The position numbers were made by a program, and so were the translations under genes. From the IMG/VR virus record IMGVR_UViG_3300012210_000087, positions 1 to 21,465 of that record: a DNA stretch of 21,465 nt. The stretch is one strand, 5' to 3'. The notes under the pieces were generated by a model, which did not search any database, was not told where the DNA came from, and saw only the letters and a list, made by a program, of their open reading frames with translations. This stretch comes from a virus. Positions 6,023 through 12,963 of this stretch are shown here, one piece after another (position 1 is the first letter of the stretch; every line of letters starts with the position of its first letter).

Positions 6023-6543
6023 TCGGTCGACTCCGCGCTGTGGTCCGCCAGCCCATAGAGAGCCGACCAGTCGTACCCGCCGTCGGGCCTGGTCAGCACG
6101 GTCAGGTGCGGCTCGCCAGTGAGCGTGATGGACTGCTCGGGCGCCTCATCCGGTGCCTCGCGCAGCACGGGCTGGAGTACCAGCACGTAGTGCCTGCCGG
6201 GGGTGAGCTCGTAGGTGATCTCGTCGACCTTGAGCACGGCCATGGGGGCCGCGAGCAGTGGGATGGGCAGCTGCTCGCTGCCGTTGACCGGCTCTCCGGG
6301 CACGGCCTCGCTGCCCAGCTTCCATTCGGCTTCGGCCGCGTCGATGGACTCGTCGCCGTGCAGCGCCTGCCAGTCCTCGCCGAGGGATGCGGACAGCAGC
6401 TCTCTGATGGACTTGACCCGGGTGTGCCGGTTGTAGCCGCGCGCGTCGCGCAGCTGGCCCCAGGCTCGCGCCAGCGTGCCGGTGGTGTCCTGGCGCTCGC
6501 GCTGCTCCAGCAGCCACGCGCCGAACGTCTTCTCGCTGCTCAT
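6019..6543 (-). CDS. Protein with N-terminal YozE/SAM-like domain
   Basis: A 174-residue protein. Residues 1-30 (EKTFGAWLLEQRERQDTTGTLARAW) fit the YozE SAM-like pattern of FxxWLxxQxxRxDxxGxLA, seen in small Bacillus proteins and many phage proteins. The remainder includes a beta-rich middle (ITYELTPGRHYVLVLQP) and an acidic tail. YozE-like domains have no defined biochemical role. The ATG at 6541-6543 overlaps the upstream stop (ATGA) and the stop overlaps the next start. Confidence 0.7.
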   Translation of the reverse strand: MSSEKTFGAWLLEQRERQDTTGTLARAWGQLRDARGYNRHTRVKSIRELLSASLGEDWQALHGDESIDAAEAEWKLGSEAVPGEPVNGSEQLPIPLLAAPMAVLKVDEITYELTPGRHYVLVLQPVLREAPDEAPEQSITLTGEPHLTVLTRPDGGYDWSALYGLADHSAESTE

Positions 6544-7007
6544 TCGGTCCTCTTCCCTTCACCGTCCGCGGCGAGCGCCGCAGCGATCTCGTCCTTGATG
6601 TTGATCGAGTGCGTGCGCTCGAACCGCTCGACGGCGTGTATCGCCGCATCCCGTGCGGCGCACAGCCGACGGTACGTGTCCGCGTCGCCCGTACCCAGCC
6701 GCTTGAGGGCCCGGTGGGTCCAGGTGATGAATCCGAGCCGGTCGGTGTCGGCCCACAGCACCTGGATGTGGCCGTCTATCCCGCGGATCCCCAGTGCAGT
6801 GCCGTTGCGGATCTGGCCGTCCTCGATGACCGTGAACGGCACCTCGACCTTGTCAGGCTTCTTATACGTGCGGAACATGACCGCGTCCCGCAGCCCGACG
6901 AGCGTGTCCGCCTCGTACGTGATGCCGTCGACCACGGCGCTGAAGATCCCGTCCCTACTGACGTGCACCCTGTTGCCGCCGAAGTCCTGCATGGTGGCTA
7001 CCTTCAT
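6540..7007 (-). CDS. Unknown protein, first gene of the downstream leftward run
   Basis: A 155-residue protein: an N-terminal beta-rich part (VHVSRDGIFSAVVDGITYEAD), a middle with KKPDKVEVPFTVIEDG, and a helical C-terminus (ADTYRRLCAARDAAIHAVERFERTH). The ATG at 7005-7007 follows an excellent ribosome binding site (GTCAGGGAGGAG). The 41-nt gap upstream holds TAGGCT on the leftward strand, a plausible -10, so transcription may restart here. I do not recognise the family. Confidence 0.75.
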   Translation of the reverse strand: MKVATMQDFGGNRVHVSRDGIFSAVVDGITYEADTLVGLRDAVMFRTYKKPDKVEVPFTVIEDGQIRNGTALGIRGIDGHIQVLWADTDRLGFITWTHRALKRLGTGDADTYRRLCAARDAAIHAVERFERTHSINIKDEIAAALAADGEGKRTE

Positions 7008-7048
7008 TCGGTTGCTCCTCCCTGACCAGATGACTACTTGTCACCAGC

Positions 7049-7681
7049 CTACTCCGTCATGGCGTTGTCCGCAGCAAGAATCTCACTCCGGAGCACCCGG
7101 CGCACGGTCTTCTGCATCTCCGTGTTCAGCCCGGCCTGCGTCAGAGCCGTATCCAGCGCCCTATCCAGCAGCAGCAGCTGCTTCTCCTGCAGGTCCAGGC
7201 CCCGCTTGTCCAATCCGAGGCGCAGCGCGCGCTCGGCGTGCGTCCCAGCCAGGTCGGCCGCCTTGAGCATCGCGCCGACCTCGCCGCGCACGTGGATGTT
7301 GCCGAACGCGTCGTAATAGGTCAGCTCCTCCTTGTCGGCCAGCACGGCCTGCATCCGGCTCGCCAGCGCTCGCGAGATCGCCATGATCCACTGCAGCGTC
7401 TCGGCCGGGTTGCCGTACTGCGCGATCAGCTCCTCGTCCGTCAGGTCGAGCACGCTCTTCTTCGCGTCGATCACCGCCTGCCGGTGCGCCATCCGGTCCT
7501 GCGCCTTGGAGATCACCTGAGGCGCCTTGCCCCCGTGGAGGTGACAGACCTCTGATCCGGCTGCCGGAGCCTGTCCGCACGGCCCTCCGGCCTTATTGTG
7601 CCCTTTGCACTGATGTGTCGGGATCGGGCCCAGCAGATTCGCCATGACCGCGTCCATTGAGCGCCGCTCCTGCTCGTCCAT
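7049..7681 (-). CDS. HGGxxPQV zinc-motif protein (possible terminase small subunit-like)
   Basis: A 210-residue protein. Residues about 23-55 carry CKGHNKAGGPCGQ, then VCHLHGGKAPQV, a Cys/His motif ending in HGG-x-x-P found in many actinobacterial phage and prophage proteins, some annotated as terminase small subunits. The rest is helical and charged (KKSVLDLTDEELIAQYGNPAETLQW, then long Leu-rich helices), plausible for oligomerisation. The ATG at 7679-7681 was chosen because the frame further upstream runs into the repeat region; its ribosome binding site is poor, and the ATG at 7655-7657 is an alternative. It lies directly beside the iteron segment, so origin or DNA-end binding are both possible. 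Confidence 0.65.
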   Translation of the reverse strand: MDEQERRSMDAVMANLLGPIPTHQCKGHNKAGGPCGQAPAAGSEVCHLHGGKAPQVISKAQDRMAHRQAVIDAKKSVLDLTDEELIAQYGNPAETLQWIMAISRALASRMQAVLADKEELTYYDAFGNIHVRGEVGAMLKAADLAGTHAERALRLGLDKRGLDLQEKQLLLLDRALDTALTQAGLNTEMQKTVRRVLRSEILAADNAMTE

Positions 7682-7748
7682 GCGGTCATGATACGGCCCG
7701 ATGATCCCAAAGCCATAGGGTAAGTTGATCTTGGTACCTGACCTGTGA

Positions 7749-7920
7749 GGACGCACATCTCGCACTATCCATCTGACACCCACGAATCCTGCGTCCGCAT
7801 GCGGTCGCACACCCACCGACGCGGACGCACACCTCGCATGATCCGTCTATGCGGACGCACATCTCGCACTCCGCAACTGATTCATGCGGACGATGCGGAC
7901 CATACGGACGCACATTTACA
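7749..7920 (+). repeat. Iteron-like direct repeats, core GGACGCACATCTCGCA
   Basis: Four direct copies are visible: 7749-7764 (exact core), 7823-7838 (one change, ACCTCGCA), 7853-7868 (exact core) and 7906-7920 (degenerate, GGACGCACATTTACA). Copies two and three are 30 bp apart, start to start. A preceding GC is present in copies two and three. Shorter pieces of the same unit occur at 7886-7900 and 7939-7955, and inverted GCGTCCGC pieces at 7791-7798 and 8042-8049. Irregular spacing argues against a simple tandem array and for protein-binding sites. Confidence 0.8.
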
Positions 7921-7928
7921 GCCTCCCA

Positions 7929-8007
7929 CTTCCTCTCTGCGGACGCGCGGACGCAGGAGGACAGTCCGCCCTATACCTTCTCTGGTAGGGGGTAAATAGA
8001 GAGGAAG
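7929..8007. repeat. 10-bp inverted repeat around an A/T-richer stretch
   Basis: CTTCCTCTCT at 7929-7938 is perfectly repeated in inverse as AGAGAGGAAG at 7998-8007. Between and just after the arms lies the least G+C-rich DNA of the region (GGTAAATAGAGAGG onwards), a candidate for strand opening. The arms are 59 bp apart, long for a hairpin but suitable for a looped or cruciform protein target. Confidence 0.6.
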
Positions 8008-8055
8008 AGTAAAGGGACAACCGTGCGACCTCCGTCCGCATGCGTCCGCACGTGG

Positions 8056-8079
8056 AAAAGCCCGGACCGTAGTCCGGGC
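8056..8079 (-). terminator. Rho-independent terminator of the Prim-Pol/ATPase transcript
   Basis: On the leftward strand GCCCGGAC, a 4-nt loop and GTCCGGGC form a perfect 8-bp stem (8060-8079) followed directly by TTTT (8059-8056). It sits 15 bases past the stop of the ATPase gene. It would isolate that transcript from the iteron segment and the genes beyond it. Confidence 0.88.
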
Positions 8080-8094
8080 CTCTCATCCGGTCCC

Positions 8095-9501
8095 TCACTG
8101 CGGCGGCAGGATCCGGATCATCCGCTTCCGGTCGTGCCCCTCGCGGAACCGCTCGACCCGCCAGCCGATGGCCGCCAGGGCCTGGCTCGACCGCTCCAAC
8201 CGCTCGGACAGCATCCGGGGCGACCACTTGCGCCCGAACTCGTCCTGTAGCCCTCCGTGCATCACCAGGTGGTGCACCAGCTCCGTGGCCGTGCCCCGCC
8301 ATTCGGCGCGCACCCCCTCGCGCAGCGCGACCGCGACCGCGTCCCCGTCTGCGATGTCCTCCAGGGCCGCATACCGCCCCGAACGCCAGGCACCGATCGC
8401 ATTGGTCCGCCAGCGGCGGTCGATCAGCTGCACGATCTGCGAGAACCGGATCAGGCGGTCCTGCCCCACCGGCTGCGGCATGGACGCCATGTCGGCGAGG
8501 ATCGCGACGGTCTGGTCCAGCAGCCAGGCCAGCGCCTCGGGGTGCGCCAGCGCCCATACGGCTGCGACCTCGTCGTCCGACCGGTACGCCGTGATCCTCG
8601 CCAGCTTGTGCGCCGCCAGCCGGTCCGCCAGGTCTCCCTCGAGACCGCCCAGGGTGATCCCGTTCATCACGATCACGCTTTGAAAAGCCGCCACGTACAG
8701 GTCGCCGTCCGTATAGAGGGCTCTGTCCACCCATCCGTCGCCGCTAGCCGCCTTGCACAGCGCGTCCGACCACCAGCGCGCCACCGAGGACACGTTGTCC
8801 AGCGCCAGCACGTACCGGCCGCCCGCCAGCGCGGCCCAGGTCCGCCCGTCCCGCGGGACCGGCTGCATGGCGGGCGAGGCGTCGATCCAGTTCGTGGTGA
8901 TCCGGGTGGCCGCCGTCTTCGCACTTCCCGGAGGTCCGCTCATCACCTCGATCGGGTGCGTGATGCCGGGGAACAGGGACGCCACCCGGCACGCGACGTA
9001 CAGGGCCCAGTCGTCCACCGACCGGATGTTGATCAGGTCGCGGGCAGCCTCCATCCGGCCGTCCTCGGCGGGCAGCGGCAGCTCGGCCGTCAGCGCGGTC
9101 CTGGTGAACAGCACGGGCGGCCGGTCCACCACGCGCCACGCGCCGGGCCGGAGCTCCACGGCCTTGCCGTCCGCACGGCCCAGGTCCAGGAATATCGACC
9201 CCTGCCATGCGGCGATCCGCAGGTGCGGGGTGACCCTGCCCTTGCCCATGGCCGCGCCCTCGGCCAGGTTCAGCGCGGAGGAGAGCGCGTCGTTGTTCGC
9301 CACCCGGCCGGTCTGCGCGTACATGTCCACGGCCAACCGCTGCCGCATGCCGAAGGCTCCGCGCATCGGGACCATGACCGAGGGGGCGTCCAGCCGCACC
9401 GCGAACGGTCTCCCGTCCGTGGTGGCCGCCACGTAGTAGTCCTTCTGCAGGATCCCCATCAGCGTGTCCACGGCCGCCGGGGCTGTCGCCGTGGCTGTCA
9501 C
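8095..9501 (-). CDS. AAA+/SF3-like replication ATPase (helicase-type)
   Basis: A 468-residue P-loop ATPase. Walker A is GPPGSAKT (residues 189-196), Walker B is YVLALDN (230-236), a sensor-1 Asn ends VIVMN (276-280), and LADRL (291-295) could provide the arginine finger. The N-terminal ~170 residues are a separate domain with no motif I recognise; the C-terminal part (RKWSPRMLSERLERSSQAL) looks like a winged-helix DNA-binding region. Following a Prim-Pol gene, this arrangement matches split primase/helicase modules of actinobacterial mobile elements, so a replicative helicase or origin-opening role is likely. The GTG at 9499-9501 overlaps the stop of a 16-codon leader ORF as GTGA. Confidence 0.82.
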   Translation of the reverse strand: MTATATAPAAVDTLMGILQKDYYVAATTDGRPFAVRLDAPSVMVPMRGAFGMRQRLAVDMYAQTGRVANNDALSSALNLAEGAAMGKGRVTPHLRIAAWQGSIFLDLGRADGKAVELRPGAWRVVDRPPVLFTRTALTAELPLPAEDGRMEAARDLINIRSVDDWALYVACRVASLFPGITHPIEVMSGPPGSAKTAATRITTNWIDASPAMQPVPRDGRTWAALAGGRYVLALDNVSSVARWWSDALCKAASGDGWVDRALYTDGDLYVAAFQSVIVMNGITLGGLEGDLADRLAAHKLARITAYRSDDEVAAVWALAHPEALAWLLDQTVAILADMASMPQPVGQDRLIRFSQIVQLIDRRWRTNAIGAWRSGRYAALEDIADGDAVAVALREGVRAEWRGTATELVHHLVMHGGLQDEFGRKWSPRMLSERLERSSQALAAIGWRVERFREGHDRKRMIRILPPQ

Positions 9502-9548
9502 CTGCGCACCCCTGACGCGGGCGCGGACGAGTCGAGTAGCATGTTCAT
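9498..9548 (-). CDS. 16-residue leader peptide ahead of the ATPase gene
   Basis: A tiny frame (MNMLLDSSAPASGVRR) starts at ATG 9546-9548, 8 nt after AAGGA, and its stop overlaps the ATPase GTG as GTGA. The good ribosome binding site and the exact 4-nt overlap argue that it is translated and couples ATPase synthesis to its own reading. The ATPase has no better ribosome binding site of its own. It may be a coupling leader or, with the hairpins upstream, part of an attenuation device. The product itself shows no recognisable motif. Confidence 0.55.
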   Translation of the reverse strand: MNMLLDSSAPASGVRR

Positions 9549-9584
9549 CCGAGTGTTCCTTTCAGCCAGGAATGCTCTGAGCGT

Positions 9585-9627
9585 CCCCTCTCCACCAGAG
9601 GGGGTGCGTGCCAGCCTAGTGCTGGCA
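9585..9627 (-). promoter_or_regulatory. Two perfect 7-bp hairpins between primase and ATPase genes
   Basis: CCCCTCT and AGAGGGG (9585-9591, 9597-9603) form one stem with a 5-nt loop. TGCCAGC and GCTGGCA (9609-9615, 9621-9627) form a second with a 5-nt loop. They lie in the 128-bp gap (9549-9676) after the Prim-Pol stop. Neither has a U-run after it, so simple intrinsic termination is unlikely. On the leftward strand the second dyad encloses TAGGCT, a common actinobacterial -10, so it could be an operator over an internal promoter. I saw no good -35. Confidence 0.55.
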
Positions 9628-9676
9628 TCCGGGGTCGGCGAGGGGCCGGACGCGGTGACCGCCAGCGTCCGGCTCC

Positions 9677-10597
9677 TCACCGCGTCCCCCTCTTGAGCCA
9701 CGCGTCGCGCAGCGCGTACTCGCGCGCCCGCTGTCCGTCGATGAACTTCCGGGCGCTCTCGCTCAGCACCAGAACCTCGCGCCACGGCATGCCGGACACG
9801 TCCCCGGCCATCCAGATCGCGCGCAGCTCGTCGAGCACACGGTCCGGCGGCAGCCTGCGGTGCAGCGAGCAGGCGGCGCGGTACAGCTCCCGGTTCCGGC
9901 TGCCGACCGGCGCGCCGCGCTCCTTCAGCTCGCCGATGTCGACGTCGTCGCCGCTGTACGTGCTGCCACCCGAGGAGGTCGCGGGACCTGCCGACGCGAC
10001 CCACTCCAGCAGCCACGGCGGAGCGTCCGGCGCCGAGCAGAAGCAGCCGCGCGACCACCGGTATGGGATCGGGACCGACTCCCCGGTGCGCGAGGAGACC
10101 ACCGCCATCGAGGGCGGGGCGACCACGAGGTTGCCGTCCCCGAGGATGTCGATGCCCGGCAGGATCCCGGGACGGCCCTGCACGCGCATGCCGCGCGGGG
10201 TGCGCAGCCACAGGTGCACGCCGCCGGACGGCGTCTCCGCGATGGGGGCGTCCCGGATGCCGAAGCCGTGCTCCGTCATGAAGCGGGTCAGCTGCCCGGG
10301 GCCGTCCTGCCCGTTCTTCACGTCCAGGTCGACCACGACCAGCCGGGACGGCGAGCCGCAGGCGACCCCGATGTTGGCCGCGCGGTCCTGCGACCACGAC
10401 CACTTGGCGGCGCGGCCGTCGATCGAGGCCCAGTGCACTCCGCCGTACTCGCCGAGCATCCGGTGCGGCTTCTTCCGGCCGCGGGCCAGCGCGAGCACCG
10501 CGTACCCCTGGCCCTGGTAGCGCAGCGCGGCGGAGCCCAGCCCGTACTGCTCGGTGATGGGATCCCCTGCGTCGAAATCCTGGTGGTGACAGTCCAT
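9677..10597 (-). CDS. Bifunctional primase/polymerase (Prim-Pol domain)
   Basis: A 306-residue Prim-Pol protein that would make primers and extend them at the origin. The archaeo-eukaryotic primase motifs are visible: the metal-binding DxD in LVVVDLDV (Asp90, Asp92), the SGGVHLW motif (Ser124 to His128) and GIDILGDGNLVVAPPS (about 148-163). The N-terminus (RYQGQGYAVLALARGRKKPH) is typical of the family start. Residues after about 200 are helical and may link to the partner ATPase. The ATG at 10595-10597 follows GTTCAGGGAGGA with good spacing. In many elements Prim-Pol is fused to its ATPase; here the ATPase is the next separate gene. Confidence 0.9.
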   Translation of the reverse strand: MDCHHQDFDAGDPITEQYGLGSAALRYQGQGYAVLALARGRKKPHRMLGEYGGVHWASIDGRAAKWSWSQDRAANIGVACGSPSRLVVVDLDVKNGQDGPGQLTRFMTEHGFGIRDAPIAETPSGGVHLWLRTPRGMRVQGRPGILPGIDILGDGNLVVAPPSMAVVSSRTGESVPIPYRWSRGCFCSAPDAPPWLLEWVASAGPATSSGGSTYSGDDVDIGELKERGAPVGSRNRELYRAACSLHRRLPPDRVLDELRAIWMAGDVSGMPWREVLVLSESARKFIDGQRAREYALRDAWLKRGTR

Positions 10598-10602
10598 CGC
10601 AA

Positions 10603-10664
10603 TCCTCCCTGAACGCTGGTGCTGATTCCAGTGTATCCTGATCTGAGGACAAGTTCAGGGAGGA
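10603..10664. promoter_or_regulatory. Divergent promoter region with 12-bp inverted repeat
   Basis: The only strand switch of the window. TCCTCCCTGAAC (10603-10614) and GTTCAGGGAGGA (10653-10664) are exact inverse copies 38 bp apart. Each arm holds the ribosome binding site of the gene it adjoins. Between them are overlapping -10 candidates: rightward TATCCT (10634-10639) and leftward TACACT (10630-10635 read in reverse). The CTGAAC in each arm lies 19 and 17 bp behind these and could be a weak -35. The two directions would therefore compete for RNA polymerase. Confidence 0.6.
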
Positions 10665-10672
10665 ACACGGAG

Positions 10673-11182
10673 ATGGCACATGTCACCATCCAGGATCACC
10701 ACGGCAGGACGCTAGCCGACTTCGAGGGAGAGCTTGCCGCCGAGGTGACCAGCGACGACGGCGAGCGGGCCCGGTGGATCGAGATGTCGCTGTACCACCG
10801 CGAGGACGGCGGGTGGGTGGTGCACCGCTGCTCGAGGTCGGTCCTCTACCACCGCATCGACACGTCGTGCCGCACCCCGAAGCAGGCGCGCCCCGGCGTG
10901 CGCAGCACCGCGGCCGACCTGCTCGGCGACGCGGAGCCGTGCGCGAAGTGCCGCCCGCCGGAGCCGACCGCGCTCGACCCCGACGCCGCGGTGCGCATCG
11001 AGATCCCGCGCGACAACGTGCACATGCTCGACACCGCGAAGCAGGTCGTGGACGACCTGACGATGGACCGCCGCACCGGCACCCCGTACTGGTCCCAGCC
11101 GGTCGTCGAGCTGCTCGCCGCCGCGGGCCTCAAGCACCCGGAGATCCTCGCGCTGATCCCGCAGTCCGCGGTCATCCGGTGA
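10673..11182 (+). CDS. Unknown protein, first rightward gene
   Basis: A 169-residue protein beginning MAHVTIQDHHGRTLADFEG. Residues about 35-60 (RWIEMSLYHREDGGWVVHRCSRSVLYH) have a strand-rich W-x-E-x-x-L-Y pattern reminiscent of small actinobacterial EXLDI-type proteins, a loose likeness only. A CAKC pair follows at about 92-95 with an earlier Cys (SCRTP), possibly binding zinc. The ATG at 10673-10675 has GGGAGGA upstream. Its stop overlaps the polymerase start as GTGA, so it is coupled to DNA polymerase and may have a replication role. No family is recognised firmly. Confidence 0.75.
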   Translation: MAHVTIQDHHGRTLADFEGELAAEVTSDDGERARWIEMSLYHREDGGWVVHRCSRSVLYHRIDTSCRTPKQARPGVRSTAADLLGDAEPCAKCRPPEPTALDPDAAVRIEIPRDNVHMLDTAKQVVDDLTMDRRTGTPYWSQPVVELLAAAGLKHPEILALIPQSAVIR

Positions 11183-12963
11183 CCGGCGTACTCGACGGCG
11201 TCAGCCTGCGCACGATCACCTCGATCGACGAGCTGGCCGAGTGCAAGCGGTGGGCCGGGGAGAGGCGCGAGGGTCCGCTGTGCTTCGACACGGAGTCGTC
11301 GGGCCTCAGCCCGTACCGGGACGAGTGCCGCCTGATCCAGATCGGCGACATGCACACCGGATGGGCCGCCCCGGCGAAGCTGTGGGGCGGCGGCATCCTG
11401 GAGATCCTGCGGGACTACCGCGGCGAACTCGGCGCGCACAACATGGGCTACGACTGGCGGGTGATCCACCGCCAGCTGGGTCTGAAGCTGAACTGGGCGA
11501 AGATCCACGACACGCTGTTCGTGACCCACCTGCACGACTCGATCGGCGCGCACGGCCTGAAGCCGCGTGCCGCGCAGGACATCGACCCGCGGGCGATGAT
11601 CGGCGAGCGTGTCCTGCAGGAGGCGATGTCGGCCAACCACTGGACGTGGGCCACCGTGCCGCTCGACTATCCGGGCTACACCGCGTACGCCGCGCTGGAC
11701 CCGGTGCTCACGGCGCACCTGTGGCACAAGCACGGGCCGGAGACCATGTCCAAGTTCCGCCAGGCGTACGACTTGGAGAGGTCCACCGCCCGGATCGCCG
11801 CGAGCATGATGGACGCCGGGATGATGCTCGACGTGCCGTACATCGAGCGGCAGATCGAGCGGCTGGAGGCGTGGGAGCGCGAGGCGACCACCTGGCTCCA
11901 CAAGGAGTTCGGCATCAGCTCGGTCAACTCGGCCGCGCAGATCGAACGGGCGCTGAACTCCGTCGGCATCCCGACGTCCGTGTGGACGAAGGGCGGCCAG
12001 GCGTCGACCGACAAGGACACGCTGAAGCTGTATTCGAACACGTATCCGGAGCACCGCAAGCTGATCGAGACCATCGCCTACGCACGCAAGACCGGCAAGA
12101 TCGTCAACACGCACCTGCGCAAGTTCCTCGAGCTGCGCGACGAGGACGACGTCATCCACGCCTCGATCAACACCTGCCAGGCGCGCACCTCCCGGCAGTC
12201 CGTCACCGACCCGCCGATGCAGACCTTCGACCGGGACGTGCCGATGATCCGCGGGTCCTACCGGCCGCGGCCGGGCAACGCGTTCGTGACGGTAGACGCG
12301 GACCAGATCGAGGCGCGCATCACCGCGCACTTCTCGAACGACCGGGGCATGATCGAGATGTTCCGCCAGGCCGACGAGAGCGGCATCGACTTCTTCCGGC
12401 TGATGGCCGGTCGGATCTACCAGACCGACCCGGAGCAGATCCCGAAGTCCGACGTGCGCCGCCAGCTGACCAAGAACTCCACCTACGCGAGGATCTACGG
12501 GTCGGGCCTGGACCGCATGGCGCTGACGGCCGGTGTGCCGGTCGAGCAGGCGTCGCCGGTGTACAACGCGTTCGGCCAGCTCTATCCGGGCCCGGACCGG
12601 CTGATGCAGCAGATCATCCAGCGGTGCAAGGCGGAGGTGCGCGCCGGACGGCGCGGCTTCGTGACCACGCCGACGGGCCGGGTGCTCTACACCGACCGGG
12701 GCAGGGAGTACGCGGGCCTGAACTACAAGGTCCAGGGCCATTCGGCCGAGATCCTGAAGACGGGCGTGATCGAGCTGGACGCGGCCGGGCTCACCCCGTA
12801 CCTGCGCCTCACGATCCACGACGAGGTGATGGGCGAGTTCCCGAAGGAGATCGCCAAGGACGCCCTGGCCACGATGACCAGGATCCTGACCGACCGCGAG
12901 ACGTACCAGGTGCCGATCACCTGGGACGGGAAGATCCTGGAAGAAAGGTGGATCAAGTCATGA
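11179..12963 (+). CDS. Family A DNA polymerase with 3'-5' exonuclease
   Basis: A 594-residue PolA-type replicative polymerase without a 5' nuclease domain, the usual phage form. Exonuclease residues are intact: Asp37 and Glu39 (CFDTES), Asn88 and Asp92 (AHNMGYD), Tyr170 and Asp174 (YAALD). Polymerase motif A is VTVDADQIEARI (catalytic Asp373), motif B RRQLTKNSTYARIYG (Arg428, Lys432, Tyr436) and motif C LTIHDEV (His547, Asp548, Glu549). Tyr rather than Phe at the O-helix position (Tyr436) resembles T7 polymerase. The GTG at 11179-11181 overlaps the upstream stop, and the stop overlaps the next ATG. Longer frames from 10774 are shadow. Confidence 0.95.
   Translation: MTGVLDGVSLRTITSIDELAECKRWAGERREGPLCFDTESSGLSPYRDECRLIQIGDMHTGWAAPAKLWGGGILEILRDYRGELGAHNMGYDWRVIHRQLGLKLNWAKIHDTLFVTHLHDSIGAHGLKPRAAQDIDPRAMIGERVLQEAMSANHWTWATVPLDYPGYTAYAALDPVLTAHLWHKHGPETMSKFRQAYDLERSTARIAASMMDAGMMLDVPYIERQIERLEAWEREATTWLHKEFGISSVNSAAQIERALNSVGIPTSVWTKGGQASTDKDTLKLYSNTYPEHRKLIETIAYARKTGKIVNTHLRKFLELRDEDDVIHASINTCQARTSRQSVTDPPMQTFDRDVPMIRGSYRPRPGNAFVTVDADQIEARITAHFSNDRGMIEMFRQADESGIDFFRLMAGRIYQTDPEQIPKSDVRRQLTKNSTYARIYGSGLDRMALTAGVPVEQASPVYNAFGQLYPGPDRLMQQIIQRCKAEVRAGRRGFVTTPTGRVLYTDRGREYAGLNYKVQGHSAEILKTGVIELDAAGLTPYLRLTIHDEVMGEFPKEIAKDALATMTRILTDRETYQVPITWDGKILEERWIKS

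Larger units (their letters stand above)
7682..8055. other. Non-coding iteron-bearing segment, candidate replication origin
   Basis: About 370 bases without a convincing gene lie between the leftward ATPase gene with its terminator and the HGGxxP gene. The segment contains direct iteron-like repeats (7749-7920), further GCGGACG fragments (7886-7957), an inverted repeat with 10-bp arms (7929-7938 and 7998-8007) enclosing a comparatively A/T- and purine-rich stretch (7986-8018), and CCGCATGCGG palindromic motifs. Iterons beside initiator-type genes plus an easily melted stretch are standard marks of a theta-type origin. A leftward -10-like TATAGG at 7970-7975 could serve the 7681 gene. The origin assignment is inference from layout. 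Confidence 0.6.

Noticed and set aside
7030-7045. GTGAC-aagta-GTCAT as an operator before the 7007 gene
   Set aside because: Only four bases of each arm pair and the match is within chance.
7916-8040. Possible leftward ORF within the iteron segment (starting MRTEVARLSL)
   Set aside because: No ribosome binding site, it overlaps repeats and a terminator-proximal region, and its composition follows the repeated DNA.
8257-9696. 479-codon rightward open frame
   Set aside because: Opposite-strand shadow of the ATPase gene; composition is His/Arg/Gln/Pro-rich without motifs, and the leftward frame has full P-loop ATPase signatures.
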